Positions 48,760-61,609 are shown, numbered from the stretch's first letter. The stretch: DNA of 64,000 nucleotides from Castanea sativa (GCF_040712315.1 NC_134024.1:28325158-28389157), one strand, 5' to 3'. Made by a program: numbers and translations. Notes: a model not told the origin generated them from the sequence alone.

Positions 48760-49670
48760 CTAAAGGAGCAATTGATCAGCAAGATCTTTTAATTTTCTGC
48801 TAAATTTTCTAGCGACTGAGATGGATTCTAGGCTAGATTGAGACCTTGTCTTCTGGGCAATATCTCTGGGGACTAGGGGAGGGAAATCCTTATTTATTTG
48901 ATTGATGACTGGATCAATTTTGAGGCTAGCCCACCATTTTACTGAGAATTCTTTGTTTAGCAGATTGTTGCTAATTGCATAGGACCACATACTGATGGTC
49001 ATATGCAAAATTGCTGGAAACTAGGAATTGTGATGGTTGACTTGTAATCTTGAACTAAAATACTTGAGGGCATCTTGGAGAGGTTCTAGGAAGATCCAAG
49101 GGATTGATCCAAACATTTCTCGCCACTTAAGGTACCATGTCGATATTTGGCTATTGAAATTTTTGTCAAACATTAAGAACCATGAATGATCAAAGTTCTT
49201 ATTCTGATAAAATAAAATCTTTTCAAAGGCGTCAATATAGTCATAATAACTATATTGGATTTTTGAGCCTTCTATTGTTCTGAGCAAAGAGGGGTGTTGG
49301 CCCCATTCTTTGCAACTGACAAACCTGGTGATGATGAGCTTGTGGTAAAGGAAATGCCAATTTGGTGGCAAAATTTCCATTGCAAGGGCCAATGGATCTT
49401 TTATATGAATCATGTGAGGGAGGATGCCACCATAACCAATGTTAGAGGCATTTGTCTGGACAATCATGGAAGAATTTACTGAGGGAATTCCTAAACAAGG
49501 GAAAGTCTTGACATATTTTTTGATTTCTTGGATGACTAATGTATGAACTGGGTCCAAGGAGGTGGATTGGATCAAAGTCTATCAAAAAATGGTTTGCATT
49601 GCTGCCTAAGATTTTGATAGAAATTTGATATGTAATTAAGAAATTTTAGAAATCTCTGAAGCTGGGTTTT
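48760..49670 (-). pseudogene. endogenous pararetrovirus-like RT/RNase H fragment, decayed
   Basis: On the minus strand, 49670 to 49575 holds an RT C-terminal piece (QLQRFLKFLNYISNFYQNL), followed by an RNase H-like start with VQTNASNIGYGGIL. Similar plant pararetrovirus-type proteins have an Asp where this reads Asn, so the first catalytic acid looks lost. A tail with NSQISTWYLKWREMFG and, after a stop, a 82-residue frame (48.76-49.01 kb) follows. Several stops and frame changes are present and there is no upstream capsid or movement region in the window, so it is an inactive relic. A distant LTR element is the alternative. Confidence 0.55.
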
Positions 49671-49699
49671 GTCAAGGATCCATATATATATATATATAT

Positions 49700-50618
<919 letters not shown>

Positions 50619-50647
50619 ATAGGTAAAGCTGAGAGAAAATCCAATTA

Positions 50648-50845
50648 GATTTCAAATTAAAATTCAATTAGAGTCTAATTTTGCATCACGTGTCTCATCT
50701 AATCTAAGTTTTTGAATTTTTGTACCAAGTGAGTTAATTTAGTGGGAAAATTGGATTTCAATTAGAGTTTAATTTTGTGCCACATGTTCTCATCTAATCT
50801 AAGTTTTTTAATTTTTGTACCAAATGAATTAATTTAGTGTAAAAA
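50648..50845 (+). repeat. two tandem copies of a roughly 100-bp unit
   Basis: GATTTCAA..., CTCATCTAATCTAAGTTTTT, TTTTTGTACCAA and TTAATTTAGTG appear in order at 50648-50749 and again at 50750-50845. There is no coding capacity. Confidence 0.8.
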
Positions 50846-51047
50846 AACGAGAAATCCAATATAAATAAACCATAAAAAAACTAAATCGTTTATTTAACTC
50901 TATATATATATATATAATTAGAGGAAAGAAGAGTTTGAATGATTTTATATTTATGAGCTTTTTTTTTTTTTGTATAACTAGAAACAATTCAAATATATGT
51001 CATTTATATAATATACCATTACTATGTACGGTCCATTACTAACTAGG

Positions 51048-51139
<92 letters not shown>

Positions 51140-51614
51140 ATTAGAAATCAAAATTGGATTTTGCTTTTATTAGTTTTCCATACAAATTAAATTATTTAAA
51201 TTTTTGTTGTTATTTTTTCTCTGAACTAATAAGCATATTTTTTATACTATTTTTATTCATATATTTTGTATTCGAAGATATTGAACATAAAAAATTATAA
51301 CTGAGCTGAACAATCTCATGCACCTATTCACATTCAATATAGGAGATACTATTTGACCAACTTATCATATTATTTTGTGTTTTATTTAGTAAAATTTCAT
51401 AGACAATAATTGTGAATTGATCTAGTATATATATCCAATAATAATTTTCAAAATTATATACGTAATAGCAATGTAATAAAAAATTTAGCGTAACCAATAT
51501 CATGAAAATTGTAAGTAAAAACTATTTTAGTACCTCTAAATATCCTAGTTGAACTATGTCTTATATGTTTAATAATCCAAACTAATATCAATAGCACCAC
51601 TACAATTCATCATT
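50846..51614. other. AT-rich DNA with (TA)n-(GA)n microsatellite
   Basis: TA run 51050-51095 followed directly by a GA run 51096-51134. No gene. The right part may be Helitron interior, since a Helitron 3' end lies at 51643. Confidence 0.7.
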
Positions 51615-51644
51615 CATGTGCATAAGCACAGGTTATATACTAAT
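51615..51644 (+). mobile_element. Helitron-type 3' terminus abutting the Tat element
   Basis: GTGC-ATAA-GCAC (51618-51629) is a short hairpin. AGGTTATATA and CTAA (51640-51643) plus T follow. The other flank of the LTR element (62241-62245) reads CTAGT, so the original site was probably CTAGT, the standard Helitron end plus T. Confidence 0.6.
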
Positions 51645-52263
51645 TGTATGGGGAGAGGCCCGGGCCCATTGGGCCTTAAACCCCAGCCTTGTGATAACGT
51701 ACGAGACGGGGCCTCAGGCCTGCTTGGCAATGGGCCCCCATCTTGAGTTACAACACCTGACATCCCCGGCCTAAGCATACCTCAGCACCCAGCAAACCCC
51801 CCTCCTGAAGATGCTACTTCTCGGGGGTACTAGGTCCCATCAGTTCAATATTGTCTTGGCGAGTATCGCCGCCGAACAACCATTTGGAGGCAGAAACCAG
51901 TTCCAATGCCATTGCCACAGGCACCAACGGAACCTCCACTAAGACCACTTTGGAGCGATAGAATTGTACCCCCATCTCCTTTAATAGTCAAGGATAATCA
52001 TAACATCTCCACTGGTCTCTGCCTATAAAAAGGAGAAAAGAATGAGGAAGAAGGGTTGGCAATTTCAGAAAGAAACATAGAGAGAAGAGAGAGACTACCA
52101 TGAGAAGAGGAAGAGAAACTTAGAGAAATAGAGGACCTCGCAAAGTCCTAAGTGATTGCATTGGTCTCAAAGCGAAGGATCATCCATAGTAGGAAACTCA
52201 AAACCCACGAAACAAATAGATTGTGAGCCCAAAAACGTTAACTGCATATTTTTGGCCCACACA
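51645..52263 (+). repeat. 5' LTR of the Tat element, with TATA box
   Basis: TGTATGGGG to CCCACACA. CCTATAAAAAGG (TATAAAA at 52024-52030) marks the promoter. It aligns end to end with 61625-62240. Confidence 0.92.
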
Positions 52264-52264
52264 A

Positions 52265-52283
52265 TTGGCGCTATTTGTGGGAA
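52265..52283 (+). promoter_or_regulatory. primer binding site
   Basis: TTGGCGCTATTTGTGGGAA starts one base after the 5' LTR. TGGCGC is the usual beginning of the site in Athila/Tat-type elements. I do not assign the tRNA. Confidence 0.7.
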
Positions 52284-52325
52284 ACTCCTACAAAGCTATG
52301 GTTCTACTGAGATCAAAGCGAGAAA

Positions 52326-54300
52326 ATGTCCAAAGGCCAGTCAAGGAGCTACGCTGAAAGTGGCTCTAGGAGGTCTTCCCAGGGATCTACCTGGCGAGAA
52401 AAAAGGCAAAAGAGACGCGAAGATAGGGAGTATGAGCGAGAAGAAGAGCAATTCGGCCTTGGGGACAGGTCGTATCAAACTCACCGGACAATGTCGGGTG
52501 CTTCGGAGCGTCGACTTGTCGATGAGCAGGGCTAGGAACTTAAGTGGTTACGAAGGTTGGTGAGAGATTTGGAGTTGGAAGCAAGAGGGAGGCATCAGAG
52601 GAAAGGTCGTGGGGAGTGCGAGGAAGAGTCGACAAGCATGGAAGGTCGATACGAAACTGGGTCTCGTCAGTGTGGTCCCCATTGTCACCAAGATCGCTCA
52701 TGGTCACGAGAATGTGCAGATATGGGTTTAACTTCCCCCGAAGAGCGAGGGCCTAGGAATGCCGCCATGGATGCTATGAGTCGAGCCCTACGCCGAGCTA
52801 CTCGATCACCATTCTCCGGGGACATTGAGCGAGCCCCTATGCCAAAAAAATTTACGCGGCCATCGTTTAACTCTTACAATAGGAAGACGAACCCAGTAGA
52901 GCACGTAAGCCATTATATACAAATGATGCCGTTACACGCCCATAATGATGCGTTGATGTGCAAGGTGTTTCCTTCGAGTCTCGGGCCCACTACATTAAGG
53001 TGGTTCAATGGATTAAGGAATGACTTAATTCACAGTTTCGCCAAGCTGATCCAAGAGTTCAGTGTCCGGTTCATAACTTGCAGCCGAGTACCACAGCCAG
53101 TAGACGCACTGTTATCAATGAAAATGGGGGCTGGAGAAACCCTTCGTAACTACACTAGCTAATACTGGGAGCTTTACAATGAAATCGGTGAGGACAACGA
53201 GAGAATTGCGGCAACCACCTTCTGGTTAGGATTGCCCGAGGATTCCGAGCTTTGAGAGTCACTAACAAGGAGGCCTCCCGAGGATATGAGGCAACTGATG
53301 AGGCCTGTCGAGGAATATAAGCGTTTAGAAGATGACCAACTCCAAAATAAAGGTAAGGACCCGGTTGTAAGCAATCCTCGACAAGGCAATTTTCAGCCGA
53401 GGCCCAGGAAGGATTTGAGGATTCAAGAACCAGAAGCTTGGGTAGGAGAAGTGAATGTGGCATTCAAGGAGCTGGTGCACAAGATCGTGGATCGAATCAA
53501 ACATGAGCCATACTTCTGGTGGCCAAACAAGATAGGGAGCAACCCGTCGAGAAAAAATCATAACCTGTATTTAACATACCTTAAAGATAAAGGGCACACC
53601 ACCGAGCAATGCAGGGTGTTAAAGGATCATTTAGGGCAGTTAGTAAAGGCAGGATATTTGAAAGAGTTCATGGTGGGCCCTAAGAACCAAGAGACTGGGC
53701 ATAATGCTCGGCCACGGGGGAATCCTCTTCCCCCTCCGCTAGGAGTGATAGAAGTCATTCATGCAGCCCCGAGGGGCATGTTGGCACCCAGTACGAGGAA
53801 TGTGTTGGCGGTAGCGCTCGTGGGAAGCTACACGGATGAGCGACCCCCCGAAAAGAGGTCGACATACACTCGGGAGAGTTTAGCCTTTGATGATGATGAT
53901 CTAAAGGGCACGATTCAACCACATGATGATGCTTTTGTGGTTACGGCTTGGATAAGTGGTTTCACGGTAAAAAGAGTGATGATAAACCGGGGGAGTGGTG
54001 CCGACGTGATGTATCCCGACCTGTTCAGGGGGCTTGGACTAAAGAAGGAAGATCTCTCCAAGTATGATACACTCCTAGTGGGGTTCGACGGCTAGATGGT
54101 GATCCCAGAAGGGCAGATTTCCCTTCCTATAAATATGAAAGATAAAGAAGTGGTGGTAGCCTTTATTGTGGTCACGTCATATTCTTCGTATACGGCGATC
54201 CTCTACAGGCCATGGATTCACACAATGGGAGCGGGTACCGTCCACCCTGCACGTGAAGGTCAAATTCCGCACCGAGCAGGGTATCGCTATAGTGCGGGGT
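52326..54300 (+). pseudogene. gag and aspartic protease region of the Tat element
   Basis: One frame runs from 52326 to 54095 with stops at 52533, 53160, 53253 and 54093. It begins with an arginine/glutamate-rich segment, then the gag capsid region (PSSLGPTTLRWFNGLRNDLI). A protease follows with its active-site block VKRVMINRGSGADVMYPDLF. Family members have Asp where this reads Asn (MIN), so the protease is probably dead even apart from the stops. The frame shifts near 54.23 kb before RT. Confidence 0.88.
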
Positions 54301-54411
54301 GATCAGTAAGTGGCCAGGCAATGCTTGGTAGCCGCAGTTAGTCAGGAAATCAAGCAAAAAGAATCAATCGAGGAGGATCCCTTATAGCAATCACAGGAAC
54401 CCTAAGAGGAA

Positions 54412-55700
54412 ATGGGGGCTAGTTGTGCCGAGGACTTAGTGAAAGCGAAGATACTGCCAGATTGTGAAAGGAGTTTTCTAACAAGAGCAAGTTTGAGGGA
54501 CGAAGAAAGGGTAGAGTTACTGTTGTTTCTTGTACAGAACGTAGACGTATTCACTTGGAACCCATATGAGGTGCCCAGGGTTGACCCTAAGTTTATAGTT
54601 CACAAACTCAACGTAGACCCTTTGTACCCTCCTAAGAAGCAAAGACCCAAGAGATCAGCCAAGGAGCATGTTGAAGCCGTCAGACAAGAGGTCGGGAAGT
54701 TAAAGGAAGCCGGGACTATAAAGGAAATGTTCTTTCCAAAATGGCTTCCGAACACTGTGGTAGTGAAGAAGAAGAATGGCAAGTGGAAGGTTTGTGCTGA
54801 TTTTACTGACTTGAACCGAGCATGTCTGAAAAATCCATTTCCCATGCCAAAGATTGATCAACTTGTAGATGCCACTTACGGGCACCCGAGGATGAGCTTT
54901 CTAGACGTTTTTCAAGGATATCACCAAACTTCCCTCGCTGACGAGGATCAGGAGAAGACAACATTCATTTTCCCTGATGCCAACTACCATTACACCGTGA
55001 TGCCATTCAGACTTAAGAATGCTGGAGCCACATACCAATGAATGATGACGAGGATGTTTAGGGATAAGATTAGGTATACGGTCGAGGTGTATATTGATGA
55101 CATGGTGATAAAAAGCAAGAGAGAGACGCAACATATTGACGACCTAGAAGAAGTATTTGAAATACTCTGACGACACCAGCTACGTCTCAACGCTAATAAG
55201 TGCACTTTCAGAGTGGGAGCCGGCAAGTTCCTGGGTTATTTGATCACTAAACAGGGAATAGAAGTTAACCCCGATCAAATTGAAGTCGTGAAACGCCTCA
55301 AATTGCCAAGCAGTCCAAAAGAAGTTCAGAAACTGACCAGCATGGTAGTTGCCCTTAACCGGTTTATTTCCAAATTCACTGATCGATGCCGGCCATTTTA
55401 TCAGCTTTTAAGGAAATGGAAGGGATTCCGGTGGGATGAGGAATGTGAAAAGGCTTTTCAGGACCTAAAGGAGTACCAAGGACAAGCACCAATGTTGATA
55501 GCCCCAGAGCCCGAAGAAGATTTATACATGTACCTTTCAGTGTCTGAGCATATTGCAAGTGCTGTGTTGCTGAGAGATCAAGGTGTGCAACTACCTATAT
55601 ACTATATCAGCAAATCCTTGATCGATGCTTAGATGAGGTATTTACCGCTAAAGAAGTTGGTATTAGCACTCGTGCACTCTACACAAAAATTGCCCCTTAT
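54412..55700 (+). pseudogene. reverse transcriptase and first RNase H of the Tat element
   Basis: RT copies the element RNA into DNA in the particle. Visible RT motifs are KKNGKWKVCADFTDLNRAC, FLDVFQGYHQ and the catalytic YIDDM (55090-55104), all intact. The connection and first RNase H follow (GYLITKQGIEVNPDQIEVVK, then IASAVLLRDQG and IYYISKSL). Stops lie at 55039 (ATYQ then MMTRMF), about 55168 and 55630. The sequence between 55.63 and 55.87 kb has further stops. Key residues outlive the reading frame, so decay is mostly by nonsense changes. Confidence 0.9.
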
Positions 55701-55892
55701 TTCTAAGCTCACACCGTCTATGTGCTGACCGAGTATCCTCTACAGTCATTGTTGAGAAGATCTGATTTTACGGGGAGAATAGCCTAGTGGAAGACTCAGC
55801 TAGGCTCTTTTGACATTAGATATAAACCTAGAAGCTCAGTAAAGGGTCAGGTTCTCACCGATTTCATCGTAGAATTTTCCCCGAAGGGGGGA

Positions 55893-56609
55893 TTGGAAAT
55901 GGTCTGCCACATAGAAGTCCTCCCGTGGAAGGTATTTGTGGATAGTGCGTCTAACGCATTAGGGGTTGGGGCTGGAATCGTAGTTATCACCCCAAAAGGA
56001 ATAAAGTTGGAGCACTCTTTTAGGTTGGGCTTTAGAGCTTCTAATAACGAAGCCAAGTATGAAGCCTTGCAGGCTGGATTAAGAGTTGTCTCAGATTTGG
56101 GTGCTAAGGAGGTGAAGGTATACTCAGATTCCCGATTGGTGGTTAATCAGGTACGAGGGAACTTCGAGACCAAAGATCCCCGAATGATTGAATATTTACG
56201 ATTGGTAAAGCAGACTATAGGCCACTTTTCGAGTGTGAGAGTGGACCAAGTGGCTAGAGGGCAGAACCGGCACTCCGACTCATTGGCCACATTAGCATCA
56301 TCGGTAGCCGATGGGGTGCCCCGATTAATCAGAGTGGAATTGGTGGCCAAACCAAGTATTAAGACGGGGACAAGAGTTTCACAGATTACCACTGCCTGGC
56401 AATGCTGGATGGATCCTATTGTTGACTTTTTAGCTGAGGACCGAATACCGAGTGACGAAATGGAAGCGGCCAGAGTGCACCGGGCCGTTGCTCGATATTG
56501 GTTATCTGCCGATCGGAAGCTATACCGAAGGTCATTTGAAGGGCTACATGAGGGGGTGTGTGGCAATCACATTAGGAGACGTTCATTGGCCCACCGAGCG
56601 ATGACTTAG
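55893..56609 (+). pseudogene. archaeal-type second RNase H (aRNH) and start of integrase
   Basis: A 239-residue open stretch. The aRNH core has all four acidic positions: WKVFVDSASNALGVGAG, NEAKYEALQAGL, EVKVYSDSRLVV and RHSDSLATLAS. A second RNase H after RT is diagnostic of the Tat lineage. The C-terminal part enters the integrase N-terminus (RYWLSADRKLYRRSFEG) and is cut by a TAG at about 56607. Confidence 0.9.
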
Positions 56610-57430
56610 GGATTTTTGTGGCCGTAAATTTGAAAAGATGCCATCGAGTATGCACGGAAGTGTGAGCGATGCCAAAAGCACGCCCCGATGATCCACCAAC
56701 CTGCTGGGAATTTGAACCATGTTAGTAGCCCGTGGCCCTTTGCCCAACGAGGGCTAGACATAATTAGTGCTATGCCTCAAGCAATAGGCAACCGAAGATT
56801 CATATTAGTGGCCGTGGATTACTTTACAAAATGGGCAGAAGCGGATGCACTGGCAAACATCCAGGATGTGGACATCAAGAAATTTGTATGGAGGAACATT
56901 GTAACGAGATTTGGGGTACCAGAGTCCCTTGTGTCAAACAATAGATTGCAATTCGACAACAAAGCTTTCCACAAATTTTATGGCAATGTTGACATCAGAA
57001 ACCGGTATTCCGAAGAAAAGGTTAAGCTGAGGCCACCAACAAAGCCATCGTGGATGATCTGAAGAAAAGGTTAGAGAGGGAAAGTGGGTCGAGGAATTGC
57101 CTAGTGTTCTGTGGGCATACCGAACGACCCCGATGAGGTCCACAGGAGAGAATCCGTTTTCTCTGACATTTGGAGCGAAAGCAGTAATACCAGCTGAGAT
57201 AAACCTATATATGCAACGCCTAAGTTTTAGGATTCACTCTAGCCAAGAATGCAGAATTGATGTTCAGAAAGCTAAACTTGTTGGAAGAGCACCGCGAGAC
57301 GGTAACCATTCGGCAAACGGAATATCAGTAGAAGCTTGCCTGAAGGTACAACAGAAGCGTGAGGATAAGGGAGTTTACCGCTGGAGATCTAGTGCTTCGA
57401 AGGGTAGTGGGGAAGACCCGAGAAGTTAAT
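56610..57430 (+). pseudogene. integrase of the Tat element
   Basis: It would insert the DNA copy into the chromosome. The core is recognisable: PWPFAQRGLDIISAMP with the first Asp, FILVAVDYFTKWAEADAL, then VPESLVSNNRLQFDN. In this last block the second catalytic Asp appears as Asn (VSNN, where relatives have Asp). The later block [21 protein letters not shown] is in another frame (57.09-57.43 kb), so a frameshift or deletion lies near 57.0 kb. Confidence 0.88.
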
Positions 57431-57735
57431 GCAGGGAAGTTAGCCTTGACCTGGAAGGGCCATACAGAGTGACTGCCATTGCTGGCACGGAAGCATACTA
57501 TTTGGAAGACTTAGATGAAAGGCCACTTCCTCAGCCATGGAATGCTCACAATTTGAAGAAATTTTATTATTAATCACCAGTACATGAGGGCGCAGCCTGA
57601 ACATAACATTGTATGTGCATATTATTAATATGAATGTGATGTTTATCCATGCTGGTGTGTTTGTACCTACGACCCCGTCGTCAGTTAATTCATTTTCTTG
57701 TCTAACAAATGCACGGAAAACTAATGATAATTATA

Positions 57736-58303
57736 CTAAGGACAAAAGCCTGCTTTTTGGTTCGATCCCAATCACCGAGCAGGTGGAAACCTTACATCGA
57801 ATTATCCTAAGGACAGAAGCTTGTTTTTCGGTTCGATCTCAATCACCAAGCAGGTGGAAACCTTACATCAAATTATCCTAAGGACAGAAGCCTGCTTTTC
57901 GGTTTGATCCCAATCACCGAGCAAGTGGAAACCTTACATTGAATTATCCTAAGGACAGAAGCCTGCTTTTCGGTTCGATCCGAATCACCGAGCAGGTGGA
58001 AACCTTAGATCCAATTATCCTAAGGACAGAAACCTGCTTTCAAGTTCGATCCTGATCACCAAGCAAGTGGAAACCATGCGTCAAACTATCCTAAGGACAA
58101 AAACCTGCTTCTCGGTTCGATCCCAATCACCGAGCAGGTGGAAATCTTACGTCGAATTATCCTAGGGGCAAAAACTTGCTTCTCAGTTCGATCCTAATCA
58201 CTGAGCAGGTGGATACCTTGCGTCAAACTATCCTAAGGACAAAAACCTACTTCTGGGTTTGATCCCAATCACCGAGCAAGTGGAAACCTTACGGCAAATT
58301 ATC
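57736..58303 (+). repeat. tandem array, eight 71-bp units with no length variation
   Basis: CTAAGGACA-type unit starts lie at 57736, 57807, 57878, 57949, 58020, 58091, 58162 and 58233, each exactly 71 bp apart, with a partial unit after 58304. A unit has CCTGCTTYTCGGTTCGATCCC, then ATCACCGAGCAGG, then TGGAAACCTTAC. CCTGCT and AGCAGG arms with CGGT/ACCG can pair. The stretch GGTTCGATCCC equals a Pol III B box. Units differ by substitutions only. It lies between integrase and the antisense gene. Confidence 0.95.
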
Positions 58304-58812
58304 AAGGGTAGAAACCTTTCCCAGTTCTGATCTTCATCCCCAAAGCGGGATGAATTTTATCCAATAGGAATCATTCCCGGTTCTGTCCTGATCACCAAAT
58401 GCATTAGTCCGGCTGTTGAATCCGATCTCTTGGACAGGGATACTTACCAACGTTAAACCTTCCTAGATAAGTCGAATACGTTGAATTCGGTATTTATTGT
58501 CAAGGAGCCAATTCTTTCTAAAGATAAGCAACCCCACCATACCGACCATGGTCACTATACATGCACGAATATAATCTCTCCTTGTGAAAAACGATTGATA
58601 GGCTACCCGGACACTAGAATCATGTATAAATACAAAAACAAAAACAAGCAAGTTGAACACGGCAAGAAGAATAACTTAGTAAAAATTTGATAAACATTCG
58701 TAAATAAGATTAAACCAAGTGTTTGTCAACCGCGTCTAGATGATTGATAAAAGTGAACAGAAAAGAAAATCACATCATTGTTCTGTCACCACAACCCGGT
58801 GACCCTAGGCAA
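58304..58812. other. region between the 71-bp array and the antisense gene
   Basis: A degraded array remnant is followed by unrecognised sequence. Frames here are short. Confidence 0.5.
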
Positions 58813-61166
58813 TCAAAACAAATAAAAGCATAAACTAAAACACGAGCGAAAAGTAAAAAAAAAAAGAAAAAAAAAAAGAACTGTAGGATCGGTGGGCGGG
58901 ACATGAACTACATCATCGACCTGTTGTTTTGATATACCCTTGGTTGGCTGATTGGCTGGTGGTTGCTGGACTGGCGCATTTTTGGCAACGTTGAGGTTGT
59001 CGGTAACTTCGAGATTAATACTCTCCACGTGAGTATCAATTGCTCGCACCAGCTCCCTCATGCTAGGAGTATCCTCTTCGTCAACAGCAACAGCCTGACT
59101 CTGAACGGGGTGGGGAGGGGCCGAGTATAGGATTTGCTTCGGATTCCTCAGTGGAGAATCTTCGGCCACCCCCATTACTTGAAGGGCTACTAGCCACCCC
59201 TCTCTGAACCCGTGAGACCGGGATTCTTGAATGACGGGCTCCACAGAGTTTTCGTCATCTGTAAAACCTTTGTTGTACCACTTGTCCTCACAAGCTTCGA
59301 GGGCTGCCGTCAGGTCAACTATCTTGTTAGCATTGGTCAGGTCTAAACTTGCTGCCTCCGCCTGTTTAAGTTCCACACCCCTAAGCTTGGCCTCCAGCTC
59401 GGCTAACTTCTTTTCTGCCAACTCCTGGGCCTTCTCGGAGGTCTGAACCCTCTCTTCGGCAGCCTCAACAGCCTAACCCTTCTCATTTGCCGTGGCAGCT
59501 GCAACATCCTTGAGGGCCTTCTCCCGTTCGGCATCCTCAGCAAGCTCTTTTAGCCTCTCATCAAGAACGTGGGAAAGCTGTGCGGCCTGATGTTGTAATA
59601 ATGATTAGTATGAAAGCTAAAGGAGTACACACACATCAAAATAAATGCAAAGGTGAGAAAGTTACCGCTATAGTGTGCCATTTTAACCGTTTGGTCAACG
59701 ACTCCTCATCCTCCTCCGAAAAGAAGTGAACATCTTCAAGCAATAGAAGGCCGTGCACCAGGCTCTAGGCCACCCGCTCCCCATGACCTGGGCCCAGGTC
59801 CTCAAGCTGGCAGATGCTGGCAAAATCCCATCACCAAATTTGAAGGTAGGCTACCAACCCACCTCAATTCGGGATGAAGATGCTACGCCAGTGCCAACCT
59901 GGCTATCTTAGGGAGTCGGTCGAGAAGCACCCTCCAGATCGTGATCCCGCCCGAGGAGGGGTCTTCGTTAGAACACCACCTAAGTCCTTAGGCAGTTGAT
60001 CGGTAACATGCTGTCTCTTTTTACTGCGGCCAACGGGGGGAGGAGGGGTGCAGTCCTTGTCTTGAGGCTGAGGTTGGGCCATGGGACGAGTGCAGGACAA
60101 GAACCAGTCAACTGTCATTTTTCGCCTTGTAACCATCTTTGCATCTAGGTCAACTTCGATTACTTCTGGCTCTGTTGCTCGGACTTGAGCTTCAGACTAT
60201 TCAATAGCTACGTGGTCTTTGCGGCTAAGAGATACACATTCGGCAGATTCGTCTTTCACTAGTGCAAGATCCTTCGCGGTAGTGTAATGGGGGCCAAGGT
60301 CCCGAGCTTCATCGGTGGTAAGTGTAGGCGGGAGGAAGTTTGCGTGCCAAACGTCTATATACAAGAGAAGTGAGCTGTCTACCAACAACGCCTGGCTGAA
60401 TGACTGCCAGGTAGTATACACCGGGTTGACATTAAGTATCAAATGGGATGCTCTGAGTTGTCCATCATTGTGTATAAAAATCTCTGACCTAAGTACAAAG
60501 TTAAGATCTCTAATGTGCATGACTCTAAGATCCGGAAGGAATCTTCCTCCTTCTGTAATAAATCAACAAACAGACCGGTTAGCATACACGTAAATAGCTA
60601 AGTAAATGATTTAAACTTAAAGTGAACAAAGGTTCTCTGTACCGACCAATGCTACATGGCAAAAACAGGCAAGGGAGCTCATCGGCAAGCCAGGTGCCGC
60701 TCACCCAAACGAATTCCCCCACCGAGTATCTATTGGAATCGGGAAGGCAGGATATTAACCGTACCCGTATATCCCTAGTTTTTAGGTAGTAATCGGTATT
60801 AAATTTTCCGCACAAACTGTACATGAAATTAATATCATGGTGGTTTAGTTGCAGACCAAATATTTGGTTTAACCTACTAACACAACCCACGACTCAGTAA
60901 AAATTGGGGGAGAGTTAGTCAAGACACAAGCCGTAAAATCTAAGAGTACTTATAATAAGAGGGTCCATGGGGAACCTAACCCCACCCTCAAGAATAGTCA
61001 TTAAAGAGAAAAATACTATATTTGAATCGGAACGCTTGTGGAGGTCAATATCGCCCTCATGGCAGTAGGCAATATCAACATCTCTAGGAACATTAAAAGT
61101 TGCTCTAAAACTAGCCAAGGACACTTTAGAAGAGAGGAGGTGAGAATAGCCCATTCCTAAACTCAA
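58813..61166 (-). pseudogene. antisense extra gene of the Tat element (PF04195-like / coiled-coil), broken
   Basis: Read on the minus strand, 61166 to about 60594 encodes a plant transposon-associated domain, with DIAYCHEGDIDLHKRSDSNI, EGGVRFPMDPLI and FVWVSGTWLADELPC, resembling the 'putative gypsy-type transposon' family. TAA/TGA breaks lie at 60915 and about 60894. After a probable intron, 60557 to 59903 continues (RDLNFVLRSEIFIHND, then a PPPPVGRSKKRQ linker). Then 59580 to 58813 has a coiled-coil region (AEKKLAELEAKLRGVELKQA) and an acidic tail. A TATA box (CTATATATAG, 61345-61354) lies upstream. Function of such extra ORFs is unknown. Confidence 0.75.
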
Positions 61167-61344
61167 AGATTAAGGGTAGACCAAAAGAAAGAAGATAGAA
61201 TAAAAAGAAAGAAAGATGAACTCATTGTGGGCTCTAGGGAATGATGTTCTAGGTTGGAGAATATGTACAAGAGAGAAATGTGCTTGGCAGTGAGGGAACT
61301 GAAGAAGAGAGGATGTAAAAAGTGAGATGGGAAGTCAGGAGAAG

Positions 61345-61354
61345 CTATATATAG
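61345..61354 (-). promoter_or_regulatory. TATA box for the antisense gene
   Basis: CTATATATAG (palindromic) sits about 180 bp upstream of the antisense ATG at 61166. No competing TATA element is visible between. Confidence 0.5.
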
Positions 61355-61609
61355 TGATTAATGCATTTAATGAGGCAAGAGGCGGGAAAAATCCCTCCTA
61401 ACCCTTTTTTTGTAACTCGCCCCACACGTGCGGGCACGGTTCACGAACCATCAGGTTATAATTACTAAAGTGATAGCCTGGCCCAGCGCTACCTTCAAGA
61501 ATGCTTTGATAATCGCCTTGTCCGCACAGCGAATGATGCTCAGGATTCTCAAGGGACCATCAACGCCGGTTAGATTATCCTTGATTCGTTCTCGGTGATC
61601 TAGCACGAA

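Noticed and set aside
53155..57143. Several minus-strand open frames in the Tat pol region
   Set aside because: They mirror the gag-pol codons on the plus strand and have no domains.
57750..57775. tRNA genes in the 71-bp array because of GGTTCGATCCC and unit length
   Set aside because: No A box or acceptor stem fits. Only the B-box similarity stands, and it is reported as a finding and not as a tRNA.
57736..58303. Regular repeats that could be mistaken for a CRISPR array
   Set aside because: Units are contiguous 71-bp copies without unique spacers, inside a plant retrotransposon.
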